A stretch of DNA of 64,000 bases, taken from Natronorubrum daqingense. Lineage in GTDB: Archaea; Halobacteriota; Halobacteria; Halobacteriales; Natrialbaceae. The notes beneath the pieces were generated by a model. The model was not told where the DNA came from and did not search any database. It saw only the letters and a list, made by a program, of their open reading frames with translations. Numbering within the stretch: the first letter of the stretch is position 1; every line of letters starts with the position of its first letter. This document shows positions 1 to 9,395 of this stretch, in pieces. The position numbers were made by a program, and so were the translations under genes. The stretch covers positions 930,001 through 994,000 of the forward strand of contig NZ_CP019327.1 of assembly GCF_001971705.1 (NCBI RefSeq), in the 5' to 3' direction.

Positions 1-806
1 AACTCCGCTCGAACCTGCCCGACGTGCTCGAGATCCAACTCCGCAAGAACGAGCGCTGGCTCATCACCACTCGAGGCTAGCGTCGTCCCCCACGGGTCGT
101 AGACGGTCGACCGCCCGAGCAGGGTCGCGTCGGCGTCTTCAAAGTGGCCCGAGCCGTTGATCGTCGCGAGGAAGCATTGATTCTCGATCGCGCGAGCGCG
201 TGAAAGCGTTTGCCAGTGCTCGAGGCGCGGATACGGCCACGCGCTCGGGACGAGCACTAATTCTGCGCCGGCATCGACGAGTCGACGATAGAGGGCCGGA
301 AAGCGGAGATCGTAACAGGTCGTCGTTCCGATAGTGACCCCGCTAACGGTTGCCGTCTCGATGCGCTCACCCGGAACGAGTAGCTCGGATTCGGCCGACT
401 CGTACCCAAAGAGGTGGTGTTTCCGGTAGATCAGTTGACGATCACCGTTCGAATCGAACAGCACCGCCGTGTTTGCAAACCCCTCGTCTGCCGGCGTCTC
501 GACGGTCGCCGTCGCCTCGAGGTCTTCGACGATACTCCCCGCGAGCACGGCGACGCCGTGTTCGGCCGCTGCCTCTCGAATGCGAGCGAGCGTCGTGCCG
601 TCGATCGGTTCCGCGAGGTCGGCGTAGCTGTCGAACGCGAAGTACCCGACGTTGAACAGCTCCGGCAGTGCAACCAAATCTGCACCACGCGAAGCCCCAC
701 GCGAGATGGCCTCGAGGGCGCGTTCGACGTTCGCGTCGACAGCGGTCGGTTCGACGTCGATCTGGGCGAGTGCGAGCGTAAACGGTGTGGTCGGAGTCGG
801 TGTCAT
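1..806 (-). CDS. Nitrilase-family carbon-nitrogen hydrolase (3' end outside window)
   Basis: Probable cytoplasmic amidase of the carbon-nitrogen hydrolase superfamily, which cleaves non-peptide C-N bonds of small amides. The catalytic triad is visible: Glu49 in ALPELFN, Lys129 in YRKHHLF and Cys164 in TTCYDLRFP. The YDLRFP context resembles omega-amidase and deaminated-glutathione amidase members more than true nitrilases. The ATG at 806 begins a typical N-terminus that reaches the first strand (LALAQIDVE) within ten residues. The frame is open to base 1, so the C-terminus lies outside. The exact substrate is not decidable from sequence. Confidence 0.88.
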   Translation of the reverse strand, partial: MTPTPTTPFTLALAQIDVEPTAVDANVERALEAISRGASRGADLVALPELFNVGYFAFDSYADLAEPIDGTTLARIREAAAEHGVAVLAGSIVEDLEATATVETPADEGFANTAVLFDSNGDRQLIYRKHHLFGYESAESELLVPGERIETATVSGVTIGTTTCYDLRFPALYRRLVDAGAELVLVPSAWPYPRLEHWQTLSRARAIENQCFLATINGSGHFEDADATLLGRSTVYDPWGTTLASSGDEPALVLAELDLEHVGQVRAE

Positions 807-871
807 CGTGTGTGGTCTGTCGTCGAGTGGTGTCTATCGGGAGTGGTACCTGATTCGTCGAGGGAGCGTCG

Positions 872-1318
872 TCAGTCGCCCCCTGAGTTGGTCGCCCGGA
901 GGTCGTCCGCGAGGGCGACACGCAAGTTCTCGAGTTCGTCGTCGAGATTTCGTTCGAAGAACGTCTCCACGCCAGGGAGTTTGCCATCGACGACGAACGA
1001 ATTCTCTAGGCGGGTGCCGTCGGCTGTGTCGACGATTTCGTGCGTCCCGCTGACGTCCATCACCTTCGATCTGCCGACGAACTCGACGTACGTCGGTGGG
1101 TCACGCGCCACGTCTTCGGTTTCGACGGTGATCGTTTTCCGAACGAACGGAATCGGTAATTCGACGTGCCAGGTTACTTCTTTGCCGGCGGGATCGGTCG
1201 CGGTGTACTCGTGGACGACACTGATCGCCTGTGCGCGATTCTCTGGGTCAGCGATAAATGCCCAGACACGTTCGGGTGGCGCCGAAACCTCGAACGATCG
1301 ATCGACCCGTACTGTCAT
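872..1318 (-). CDS. SRPBCC (START-like) domain protein
   Basis: A 148-residue protein made of one SRPBCC/polyketide-cyclase-like domain, a helix-grip fold that binds hydrophobic ligands. It starts with the usual VDRSFEVSAPPERVWAFIADPEN strand-helix pattern, which resembles the CoxG/carbon monoxide dehydrogenase subunit G group. An in-frame TTG seven codons upstream (1339) is possible, but the ATG at 1318 places the first beta strand right at the N-terminus as usual. There is no signal peptide or catalytic motif. The ligand is unknown and the neighbours give no clue. Confidence 0.75.
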   Translation of the reverse strand: MTVRVDRSFEVSAPPERVWAFIADPENRAQAISVVHEYTATDPAGKEVTWHVELPIPFVRKTITVETEDVARDPPTYVEFVGRSKVMDVSGTHEIVDTADGTRLENSFVVDGKLPGVETFFERNLDDELENLRVALADDLRATNSGGD

Positions 1319-1407
1319 GGCCCTAACTCCGGGAGTCACTGGTAAAAAGACCGTGGACCGAACGTCACGTTACTCCACCAACACAACGACCCAGTTCCAA
1401 TCGGTGG

Positions 1408-1632
1408 TTAACTAATCGTCACTCTCCACGTTGTCGAGCGAGCGCGACCCCACTTTTCGATGTCGACCTCGTCCGCCTTTTCCGCGAGGTGAGGGAGGCG
1501 GGAACCGACCTGCTTCGATGACAGCCCAATCGCTTCCGCGATATTCTTCGCCCGGAAGTACTGTTCACCTCGAGTCGCACTCTCCCGGAGGTACGAGAGG
1601 ATTTCTTGCTCTTCGTTGGAGTAGTCGGTCAT
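1408..1632 (-). CDS. Small winged-helix-like protein conserved in haloarchaea (DUF7123-like)
   Basis: A 74-residue basic/acidic mixed protein with helix-turn-helix character: EEQEILSYLRES, then AKNIAEAIGLSSKQVGSRL as the likely recognition unit, then a short wing ending WGRARSTTWRVT. I recognise the pattern as a haloarchaeal family usually named DUF7123; that name is from memory and should be checked. Role unknown, possibly DNA binding. It stands alone, with 89 bases to the SRPBCC gene downstream. Confidence 0.7.
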   Translation of the reverse strand: MTDYSNEEQEILSYLRESATRGEQYFRAKNIAEAIGLSSKQVGSRLPHLAEKADEVDIEKWGRARSTTWRVTIS

Positions 1633-1724
1633 CGTCCGTAGGGGGGTTTAGGACATCGTCGCTCTTAACTTTTGTAGCCCGATTCGGAACGTACGCCGGT
1701 ATTGAACGACGTCTCGCCTGGCGA

Positions 1725-1913
1725 TTAGTCCCAGTAGAGGTGAATGCCAACGACTGCCAGCGCGCTAAAGAGCATCGCTGCGGCGAATCCCCAGGCTGCG
1801 GTCATGTCCGGGGCTCCGGTGAACATCAACAACGCACCAATCGCTGCAACTGCGCTGAGTGCAAACGCCAGTCCAACACCCATGTCCGTCGAAGATTCGG
1901 TTTGCGTGGCCAT
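1725..1913 (-). CDS. Small two-helix membrane protein
   Basis: A 62-residue protein with two predicted membrane helices (about residues 12-32 and 38-58) separated by a short loop with Pro and Asp, and almost no soluble part. The ATG at 1913 is preferred over an in-frame start at 1952, because the 13 extra residues are Pro/Arg-rich and unlike a haloarchaeal N-terminus. It resembles small haloarchaeal membrane families such as DUF7525 (recalled, not verified). No function can be assigned. Confidence 0.65.
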   Translation of the reverse strand: MATQTESSTDMGVGLAFALSAVAAIGALLMFTGAPDMTAAWGFAAAMLFSALAVVGIHLYWD

Positions 1914-2044
1914 GTTCGGGGGTTGTGGACGGTGTCTCTTAAGCGCACTCATTGTGCGTCAGGTCCACACGCACGCGGACGCTGCTCGAGGGAGAGTTGC
2001 TTCGGTAAAATCGATCGCTCGAAAGCCAATCCCACCGTCGTTCG

Positions 2045-3960
<1,916 letters not shown>

Positions 3961-3990
3961 CGTCACGGTCGATGCACCCCTGCGTGGTTC

Positions 3991-3998
3991 ATATATTC
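3991..3998 (-). promoter_or_regulatory. TATA box of pccB
   Basis: On the minus strand AATATAT lies 31-38 bases upstream of the pccB ATG. With the usual archaeal spacing of about 25 bases, transcription would start within ten bases of the ATG, giving an almost leaderless mRNA. Confidence 0.55.
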
Positions 3999-4132
3999 TC
4001 GTGCGAGAACCTACTGGAAAAGGATTCCGCAACACCATCACAATTAATAACCATCCACGAGGCAAATGGTGGAACGACCGACAGCAATTATAAATAGACG
4101 CTCGTTATCTCGAGAGGTAATACCGTAGAAAG

Positions 4133-4140
4133 TTATATAT
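4133..4140 (+). promoter_or_regulatory. TATA box of the sodium-dependent transporter gene
   Basis: TTATATAT sits 25-32 bases upstream of the ATG at 4165, in an AT-rich gap between divergent genes. The spacing predicts a leaderless transcript. A second AT-rich stretch (AATTATAAATAG, about 4087-4098) could serve either strand. Confidence 0.6.
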
Positions 4141-4164
4141 AACACCCCTCTCAATGGGCAAGAC

Positions 4165-5538
4165 ATGGCTCAACGAGAGACATGGGCAACAAGAACAGGC
4201 TTCATTCTCGCCGCGGTGGGGAGCGCGGTAGGGTTAGGAAACATTTGGCGATTCCCGTTCGTAACGGGTGAAGGTGGGGGGGCGGCGTTCCTCGTCGTCT
4301 ACCTGCTGTTTATCGCACTGGTCGGATTCCCCGCAATTCTGGCCGAGTTCGTCGTCGGTCGGAGAACCGAACGAAATCCGGTCGGCGCATTACTCGAGTA
4401 CGGTGGAAATGCATGGAAGTATGTCGGCGGAATCTTCATCGTAACCGGATTCGTTATTCTGTCGTACTACAGCGTAATCGCGGGCTGGTTTATTCGCTAC
4501 GCCGGTGAAGGCTTGCGCGGCAGCTACGCCGACCACATTGCGTCGTACGATGGCGATCCGGAGCTGATGTTCGACACGCTGGCGGTCGGTCTCGACGCCT
4601 TCATTTTGCATACGGTGTTCATGGTGTTGACGGTCGGTATCGTCGCATTAGGAATCCGGAAAGGAATCGAACTCGCGGTGAAAGTCATGGTTCCGGCGAT
4701 CATCGTTCTCCTGCTTGGGTTGGCGGTGTGGGCCTACACGCTACCTGGCGCTGGTGGTGGATACGAGTACTACCTCTCACCTGATTTCGGCGTCATCGCC
4801 GACAACTGGGTCGAACTCTTGCCGGCTGCCGCCGGACAGGCATTCTTCACCCTCTCTCTCGGGATGGGTGTGATGATCACGTACGCGTCGTACCTCGGGA
4901 AAGATCGAAACCTCGCCAAAGACGGCGGGATGATCATCGGCTTCGACACTGGTATCGCATTCCTCACCGGACTCGTCGTCTTCCCGATCATGTGGGCCGG
5001 CGATCTGACCGATCCAGGTGAAGGTGGACCCGGTGAAATTTTCGTCGCATTGACCCAGGCGTTCGCGGAAATTTCCGGCGGACAGTTCCTGGGACTGCTG
5101 TTCTTCGCAACGGTCGCAATCGCCGCGCTCTCGAGTGCGATTTCGCTGCTCGAGGTCGTTACGTCCTATGCGATCGACGAGTACGGTGTCGAACGGTGGA
5201 AGGCGGCGGCAGGTATGGGTGGGGCCATCTATCTCCTCGGAGTTCCAGTTACCTACGATCTTGTTTTCCTGGACCTGCTCGACTTGTTCGCTGACGCCAT
5301 CCTGCTCGTGTTCGGTGCACTCATGCTGTCGATCCTGGTTGGGTGGATCGCCCCGCAGATGGCCGTGGACGAACTCGAAAAAGGAATCGGTGAACTCGGA
5401 TCGATCGGGACGCTTTGGATCTGGGCTATCCGTGTCCCGATCATTATCGTCCTTGTCGTGTCGCTGTACCTCGGTATCGTCGACTACGTCGACTTCCTGA
5501 CCGGGGACTTCGCGGGCTGGATCGACGAAAACCTGTAG
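4165..5538 (+). CDS. Neurotransmitter:sodium symporter (NSS/SNF) family transporter
   Basis: A 457-residue integral membrane protein with 11-12 predicted helices. It is a sodium-coupled importer of an amino acid or similar zwitterion, with the LeuT fold. Diagnostic for the family are the first-helix signature GSAVGLGNIWRFP (about residues 17-29) followed by a Gly-rich loop and FLVVYLL, and SLGMGVMITYASY in helix 6-7. Bacterial and archaeal members of this length usually carry 11 helices. The substrate cannot be read from sequence; tryptophan, tyrosine, leucine or methionine transport are all known in relatives. It is transcribed alone from its own promoter and faces the SDR gene at its 3' end. 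Confidence 0.92.
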   Translation: MAQRETWATRTGFILAAVGSAVGLGNIWRFPFVTGEGGGAAFLVVYLLFIALVGFPAILAEFVVGRRTERNPVGALLEYGGNAWKYVGGIFIVTGFVILSYYSVIAGWFIRYAGEGLRGSYADHIASYDGDPELMFDTLAVGLDAFILHTVFMVLTVGIVALGIRKGIELAVKVMVPAIIVLLLGLAVWAYTLPGAGGGYEYYLSPDFGVIADNWVELLPAAAGQAFFTLSLGMGVMITYASYLGKDRNLAKDGGMIIGFDTGIAFLTGLVVFPIMWAGDLTDPGEGGPGEIFVALTQAFAEISGGQFLGLLFFATVAIAALSSAISLLEVVTSYAIDEYGVERWKAAAGMGGAIYLLGVPVTYDLVFLDLLDLFADAILLVFGALMLSILVGWIAPQMAVDELEKGIGELGSIGTLWIWAIRVPIIIVLVVSLYLGIVDYVDFLTGDFAGWIDENL

Positions 5539-5550
5539 GCGATCTAGCTG

Positions 5551-5559
5551 TATTTTTTA
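5551..5559 (+). terminator. Oligo-T terminator of the transporter gene
   Basis: TATTTTTTA follows the transporter stop by about 13 bases and overlaps the stop codon of the convergent SDR gene. A run of six T on the sense strand suits archaeal intrinsic termination. Confidence 0.45.
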
Positions 5560-6276
5560 GGCCGCTCCGTACACTGGCACAGCAGCGCCACTCGTCACCG
5601 ACGCCCCGTCGCTACAGAGAAATGCCATCACGTCGGCGATGTCCGACGGATCGACCCACTCGTCGTGGTCCGAGTCCGACATCATCTCGCGGTTCATCGG
5701 CGTGTCGATTACGCTCGGCATCACGGCATTCGCGCGAACGGTTCCCGTGTTCTCCTCGGCGATGGTTTCGGTGAGCAGCCGAATGCCGGCTTTCGTAATT
5801 CGGTAGGGGCCGTCCCCTTCGCCACCCTCGAGCGACGAACGCGCACTGACGCTGACGATCGATCCCTCGGTCTCCTGGAGATGTGGCAATGCGTGTTTCG
5901 ACGCCAGAAACGCCGTCTGTAGGTTGACGTTCACGAGCAGTTCGAACTCCTCGAGGTCGGTGTCCTCGATCGGATCGCCACCGCGCCAGGTGCCGGCGAT
6001 GTTGAGCAAGTGGTCGATCCGGCCGTGATCGTCGACGATGTCGGAGACGAGGCGCTCGACGTCGGCTTCGTCGGTGAGATCGCCCTCGTAGAAGTGGACG
6101 TCGTCGGTGATCTCGAGGTGACTGTCTTCACCGTCGGGGGCGACGACATCGACGGCACAGACGGTCGCCCCCGCGTCATCGAATCGCTCGACGACAGCAC
6201 TACCGAGTGCACCGCTCGCACCCGTCACGATTGCGACCCGCTCGTCGAAGTCGACTGAAAACTCGGACGGAGCCAT
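5557..6276 (-). CDS. Short-chain dehydrogenase/reductase
   Basis: A 239-residue classical SDR, a cytoplasmic NAD(P)-dependent oxidoreductase. The sequence shows the Rossmann glycine motif TGASGALG (about residues 18-25), Asp42 after the second strand (CAVDVV, which favours NAD), NIAG near 93-96, the catalytic Ser in SVSARSS, and the Tyr/Lys pair in YRITK. An insertion DSDHDEW before the C-terminal segment is acidic and halophilic. A TATA-like ATTATC about 24 bases upstream suggests its own promoter. The substrate is unknown; members this general range from 3-oxoacyl-ACP reductases to sugar dehydrogenases. Confidence 0.88.
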   Translation of the reverse strand: MAPSEFSVDFDERVAIVTGASGALGSAVVERFDDAGATVCAVDVVAPDGEDSHLEITDDVHFYEGDLTDEADVERLVSDIVDDHGRIDHLLNIAGTWRGGDPIEDTDLEEFELLVNVNLQTAFLASKHALPHLQETEGSIVSVSARSSLEGGEGDGPYRITKAGIRLLTETIAEENTGTVRANAVMPSVIDTPMNREMMSDSDHDEWVDPSDIADVMAFLCSDGASVTSGAAVPVYGAA

Positions 6277-6345
6277 ACGCTCGCTTCCACGACCACGATA
6301 ATGATTGCTCGGGTGGTCGCCGGTCGCGTCGAAGCGCCACGCCGA

Positions 6346-6795
6346 TTACGGACTCATCGGGGGGAGTGCAGCCTGTTCGAACCAAAAGTGAGCGAGTGCT
6401 TCGACCATCTCCGTGTATTCGGTCGGATCCGTCGGCTTTGTCAAGTAGGCGTTCGCGGCGAGTTCGTAACTTTCGACGATGTCTTCCGTCGTGTCGGAAC
6501 TCGTGAGAACGACAACCGGAATGCGAGCGAGTAGCGACTCGTCCGCCAACGCCTCGAGTACCTCGAGCCCACCCATTCGAGGCAAATTGAGATCTAACAG
6601 AACGATATCGGGAAGCGATTCCGTGTCTGACCGGTTTCGTCTCGAGAGGAACTGGAGTGCCTCGTCGCCGTCGATCGCGACGTGCGTCGTTGTCTCGATC
6701 GAAAGCTGGACCAGCGCTTCCTTCGTCAGCCGAACATCCCCCGGATTGTCTTCGACGAGCAAGATTTCGACCACGTCCTCGGTTCGACTAGTCAT
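6346..6795 (-). CDS. CheY-like response regulator receiver protein
   Basis: A 149-residue single receiver domain without an output domain. Acidic pocket residues are in ILLVEDNPGD, the phospho-acceptor Asp in IVLLDLNLP, the Thr/Ser switch in VVLTSSD and the Lys in LTKPTD, so all active residues are present. The EDNPGD form and the long loop with SRRNRSD are typical of the Rcp1-like receivers that partner phytochrome-like or PAS histidine kinases in haloarchaea. An in-frame start at 6876 would add 27 residues rich in basic and aromatic amino acids; the ATG at 6795 is preferred. No kinase gene is adjacent. Confidence 0.9.
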   Translation of the reverse strand: MTSRTEDVVEILLVEDNPGDVRLTKEALVQLSIETTTHVAIDGDEALQFLSRRNRSDTESLPDIVLLDLNLPRMGGLEVLEALADESLLARIPVVVLTSSDTTEDIVESYELAANAYLTKPTDPTEYTEMVEALAHFWFEQAALPPMSP

Positions 6796-7092
6796 ATATA
6801 CCCCCACCCGACGTCGCGCCTTCCTGACCCAATAGAGACCATTCGATCCGTAACTGAACCCTACTATATGTGGCACCCATTTAAGAGTGGCTACTACAAC
6901 GTTTGGGTCGAAATCGAGCCTGGTTGGTACAAGCGGCTAAGCAGCTGAAAGTCCTGAATTCGTCTCAAGCGAGCGATGCGGATTTGAGCGGTCCCGCCGA
7001 TACCGACCGTGACTCGAGACCGTGCTCAGAAAGTGCGGTGTAACTGTCACGATGCGAGACACTGAAATCGGTCGCCGTCGTTGTGCCAGTGA

Positions 7093-7752
7093 ATGCGTTT
7101 GATCGCACATCGAGGATTTGCCGCGACGGCTCCGGAAAATACGATCGCCGCGATTCAATCTGCGGCCGAGTGCGCGGATGCAGTCGAGTTCGACGTTCGT
7201 CGGTGTGGGTCGGGAGAACTCGTCGTCATCCACGACGAGACGATCGATCGGGTTACCGGCGGCGTCGGCGCGGTCGCCGACCAGTCACTCGAGGAACTCA
7301 AAACCCAGACCGTCCTCGAGTCCGGCGAGCGCGTGCCGACGCTCGAGGAACTCCTCGAGGCGTTGCCCTCGCGCGTCGAAGTCAACCTCGAGATGAAAGA
7401 ACTCGACATCGCGGCCGACGTCCTCGAGGCGATCGAATCGGTCGACAATCGCGTCGTGACGACCTCGTTTTTGGCACCGGAGCTTCGAGCAATTCGCGAA
7501 CTCGACCGCGAGCAGCCGACGGGCTTGCTGGCCAGTCGCCGCCTCGAAACCCCTGTCACGACCGCGATCGAACTGGACTGTGACGTCATCGGTGCGAACT
7601 ACTGGCGGTGTCTCACGACCACCATCGTTCCGCGAGCGAAGGCGGTCGACCTCGAGGTTCACGCGTGGTCGCTCGAGCGCCGGACTACGGCAACACTCCT
7701 CGAGTTTCGCGGCGTCGATTGCGTCTCGGCAGACCGCCCGATTCGCGTCTGA
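7093..7752 (+). CDS. ugpQ: Glycerophosphodiester phosphodiesterase
   Basis: A 219-residue cytosolic-type GDPD-family TIM-barrel enzyme, which hydrolyses glycerophosphodiesters to glycerol 3-phosphate and an alcohol. Catalytic and metal residues are in order: LIAHRGF with PENT (His and Glu), VEFDVR, VVIHDET (His-Asp) and VNLEMK (Glu). The C-terminal WSLERRTTATLLEFRGVDCVSADRP closes the barrel as in UgpQ proteins. No signal peptide is present, so it acts inside the cell, probably in glycerol phosphate or phospholipid salvage. Its genomic context is uninformative. Confidence 0.92.
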   Translation: MRLIAHRGFAATAPENTIAAIQSAAECADAVEFDVRRCGSGELVVIHDETIDRVTGGVGAVADQSLEELKTQTVLESGERVPTLEELLEALPSRVEVNLEMKELDIAADVLEAIESVDNRVVTTSFLAPELRAIRELDREQPTGLLASRRLETPVTTAIELDCDVIGANYWRCLTTTIVPRAKAVDLEVHAWSLERRTTATLLEFRGVDCVSADRPIRV

Positions 7753-7801
7753 GGCGGGCATCCGTGTGACGGACCATCGCTTGGAGGTGAGATCGATGCT
7801 G

Positions 7802-8206
7802 TCACTTCGCGTGAGGCGTTAGCGCGACCGTGAGCGAACGCGTCCGCGGGCCGTCACACTCGACGAACAGGATTGACTGCCAGGTGCCGAGAACGAGGTC
7901 GCCGTTTTCGACGGGAATCGTCACGTCCGGCCCGATCATCGCCGCCCGCAGATGAGAATCTGCGTTCCCGTCGAGTCGGTCGTGAGCGTGGCCCTCGTCA
8001 GGAACGAGGTCGCGCAGAAAGTCTTCGATGTCTTCTCGCAATCGCGGTTCGTTCTCCTGGACGAGGAGTCCGGCCGTCGTGTGCGCGACGAACGCCGTGA
8101 CCGTCCCGGACTCGAGGTCGTCTGGGACGACGCTCGCGATCTGATCGGTCACGTCGACCGTCGTCAATCGAGCGTCGGTCTCGATAGTGATCGTCTCGAT
8201 ACCCAT
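7802..8206 (-). CDS. YjbQ/UPF0047 family protein
   Basis: A 134-residue member of the YjbQ family. Bacterial members show weak thiamine-phosphate synthase activity, but the physiological role is not settled. The conserved His/Glu set is present: FVAHTTAGLLVQENEP, HDRLDGNADSHLRAAMIG and LGTWQSILFVECDGPRTR. The ATG at 8206 (MGIETITIET) is chosen over an in-frame GTG four codons earlier. It follows the HEAT-repeat gene by 62 bases on the same strand and could be co-transcribed. Confidence 0.88.
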   Translation of the reverse strand: MGIETITIETDARLTTVDVTDQIASVVPDDLESGTVTAFVAHTTAGLLVQENEPRLREDIEDFLRDLVPDEGHAHDRLDGNADSHLRAAMIGPDVTIPVENGDLVLGTWQSILFVECDGPRTRSLTVALTPHAK

Positions 8207-8268
8207 ACGCGAGACCACGCGACGGACACCCTATCCAGTTTCGCTCCCCGCGTCGACCGACGATCGTT

Positions 8269-9318
8269 TCAGGAGAGTCGCTCGAGTGCCCACTCGGCCC
8301 GTTCGCGGACACTCGGTTCCGGGTCGTCGTGTGCTAATGTCTCGAGTCGATCACTCGCAGTTTCGACGCGACCGTAGCCGAGTGCGACGCACGCGTTCGA
8401 TCGGACGCGCTCGTGATCGGTGGCGAGTGCGCCGATCAGTGGATCGCGTGCGTTCTCGGGAATGACGTTCGTCTCCATCGCGACGCGAGCGAAGACGACG
8501 GCCGCGTTCGCCCGTGTCTGTGGATCAGTCGAGTCGAGTGCACCCACGAGCGCGGGTGAGGGTGGCGTGACAGCAGTCGGAGAGTGGGTGGCGACGTCAG
8601 CCAGACAGCCGATCGCGTTTCGTCTGAGCGCATCCACGTCGTGGTCGAGGAGCGGAGTCGTCTCCTCGAGAAGCGACTCGAAACTCGAGTCGTTCGCGTT
8701 CGATTCACACGCCGGTGCTAGCTGGCCCGCGCGTGCGAGTCGACCGAATACCGGGAGGATCTGCGTACCGGTTGCTTCCGGGTCCGCCTCGAGGGCATCC
8801 AGGAGTACCGGGACCGCTCGTGTGGTTGCAACCGGGTTCGAGTGAGAAACGTGCCGTACCAGACGGAGCCCCCACTCGTCGTATCCGGGTCGCTCGTCGA
8901 TCACGTCGGCTATCGATGCCACGTAGTCGGAGACAGTCGCTGGCTGTTCGCGTGCTACCGCCTCGAGACAGCGAAGCACCTCCCCCGTCGCGGACGCGGT
9001 CGGGTGCTCGCCGGCGAAGGTAACGAGTTCCTCGACGGACGGTGCGACGTCTGCTGGGAACTCCGCTGCGAGTTCGGCGAGACAGTACGCGACCGTCTCG
9101 TGGTACTCGAGTGGGTCTTGCTCGAGGAGTGCTCTGAGTTTCGGGACCGTCGGGACGCAGGCGCGGGGTTCGTCCGCAATCGTCTCCCGAATTGTCTCGA
9201 CGGCGACGCGCTGTTCGGCCGGATCGCGTCTATCTAGCTGTGCGAGAACGGCCGGCACGTCGAACGGCGAGCCAGTGGCTTGTCGTTGGTCGAGCGATCC
9301 GACCCCTTCCCCATCCAT
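8269..9318 (-). CDS. HEAT-repeat protein
   Basis: A 349-residue acidic protein of tandem alpha-helical pairs. At least seven HEAT/Armadillo-like units can be seen, for example DRRDPAEQRVAVETIRETI, LDHDVDALRRNAIGCLADVA, DSTDPQTRANAAVVFARVA and DHERVRSNACVALGYG, each with the typical D-P/A-x-V-R pattern. Such repeats build protein-protein interaction scaffolds and do not imply an enzyme activity. The ATG at 9318 is chosen because the in-frame start at 9348 is TTG. It lies just downstream of the SpoVR operon on the same strand; a functional link is only possible. Confidence 0.85.
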   Translation of the reverse strand: MDGEGVGSLDQRQATGSPFDVPAVLAQLDRRDPAEQRVAVETIRETIADEPRACVPTVPKLRALLEQDPLEYHETVAYCLAELAAEFPADVAPSVEELVTFAGEHPTASATGEVLRCLEAVAREQPATVSDYVASIADVIDERPGYDEWGLRLVRHVSHSNPVATTRAVPVLLDALEADPEATGTQILPVFGRLARAGQLAPACESNANDSSFESLLEETTPLLDHDVDALRRNAIGCLADVATHSPTAVTPPSPALVGALDSTDPQTRANAAVVFARVAMETNVIPENARDPLIGALATDHERVRSNACVALGYGRVETASDRLETLAHDDPEPSVRERAEWALERLS

Positions 9319-9395
9319 GCTGTTCTCAGTATTGGTAATTAGGGTCAAAAGCGTTCCGAGTGTTTACTGCGAGCCCATGGACGTGAAAATATCCG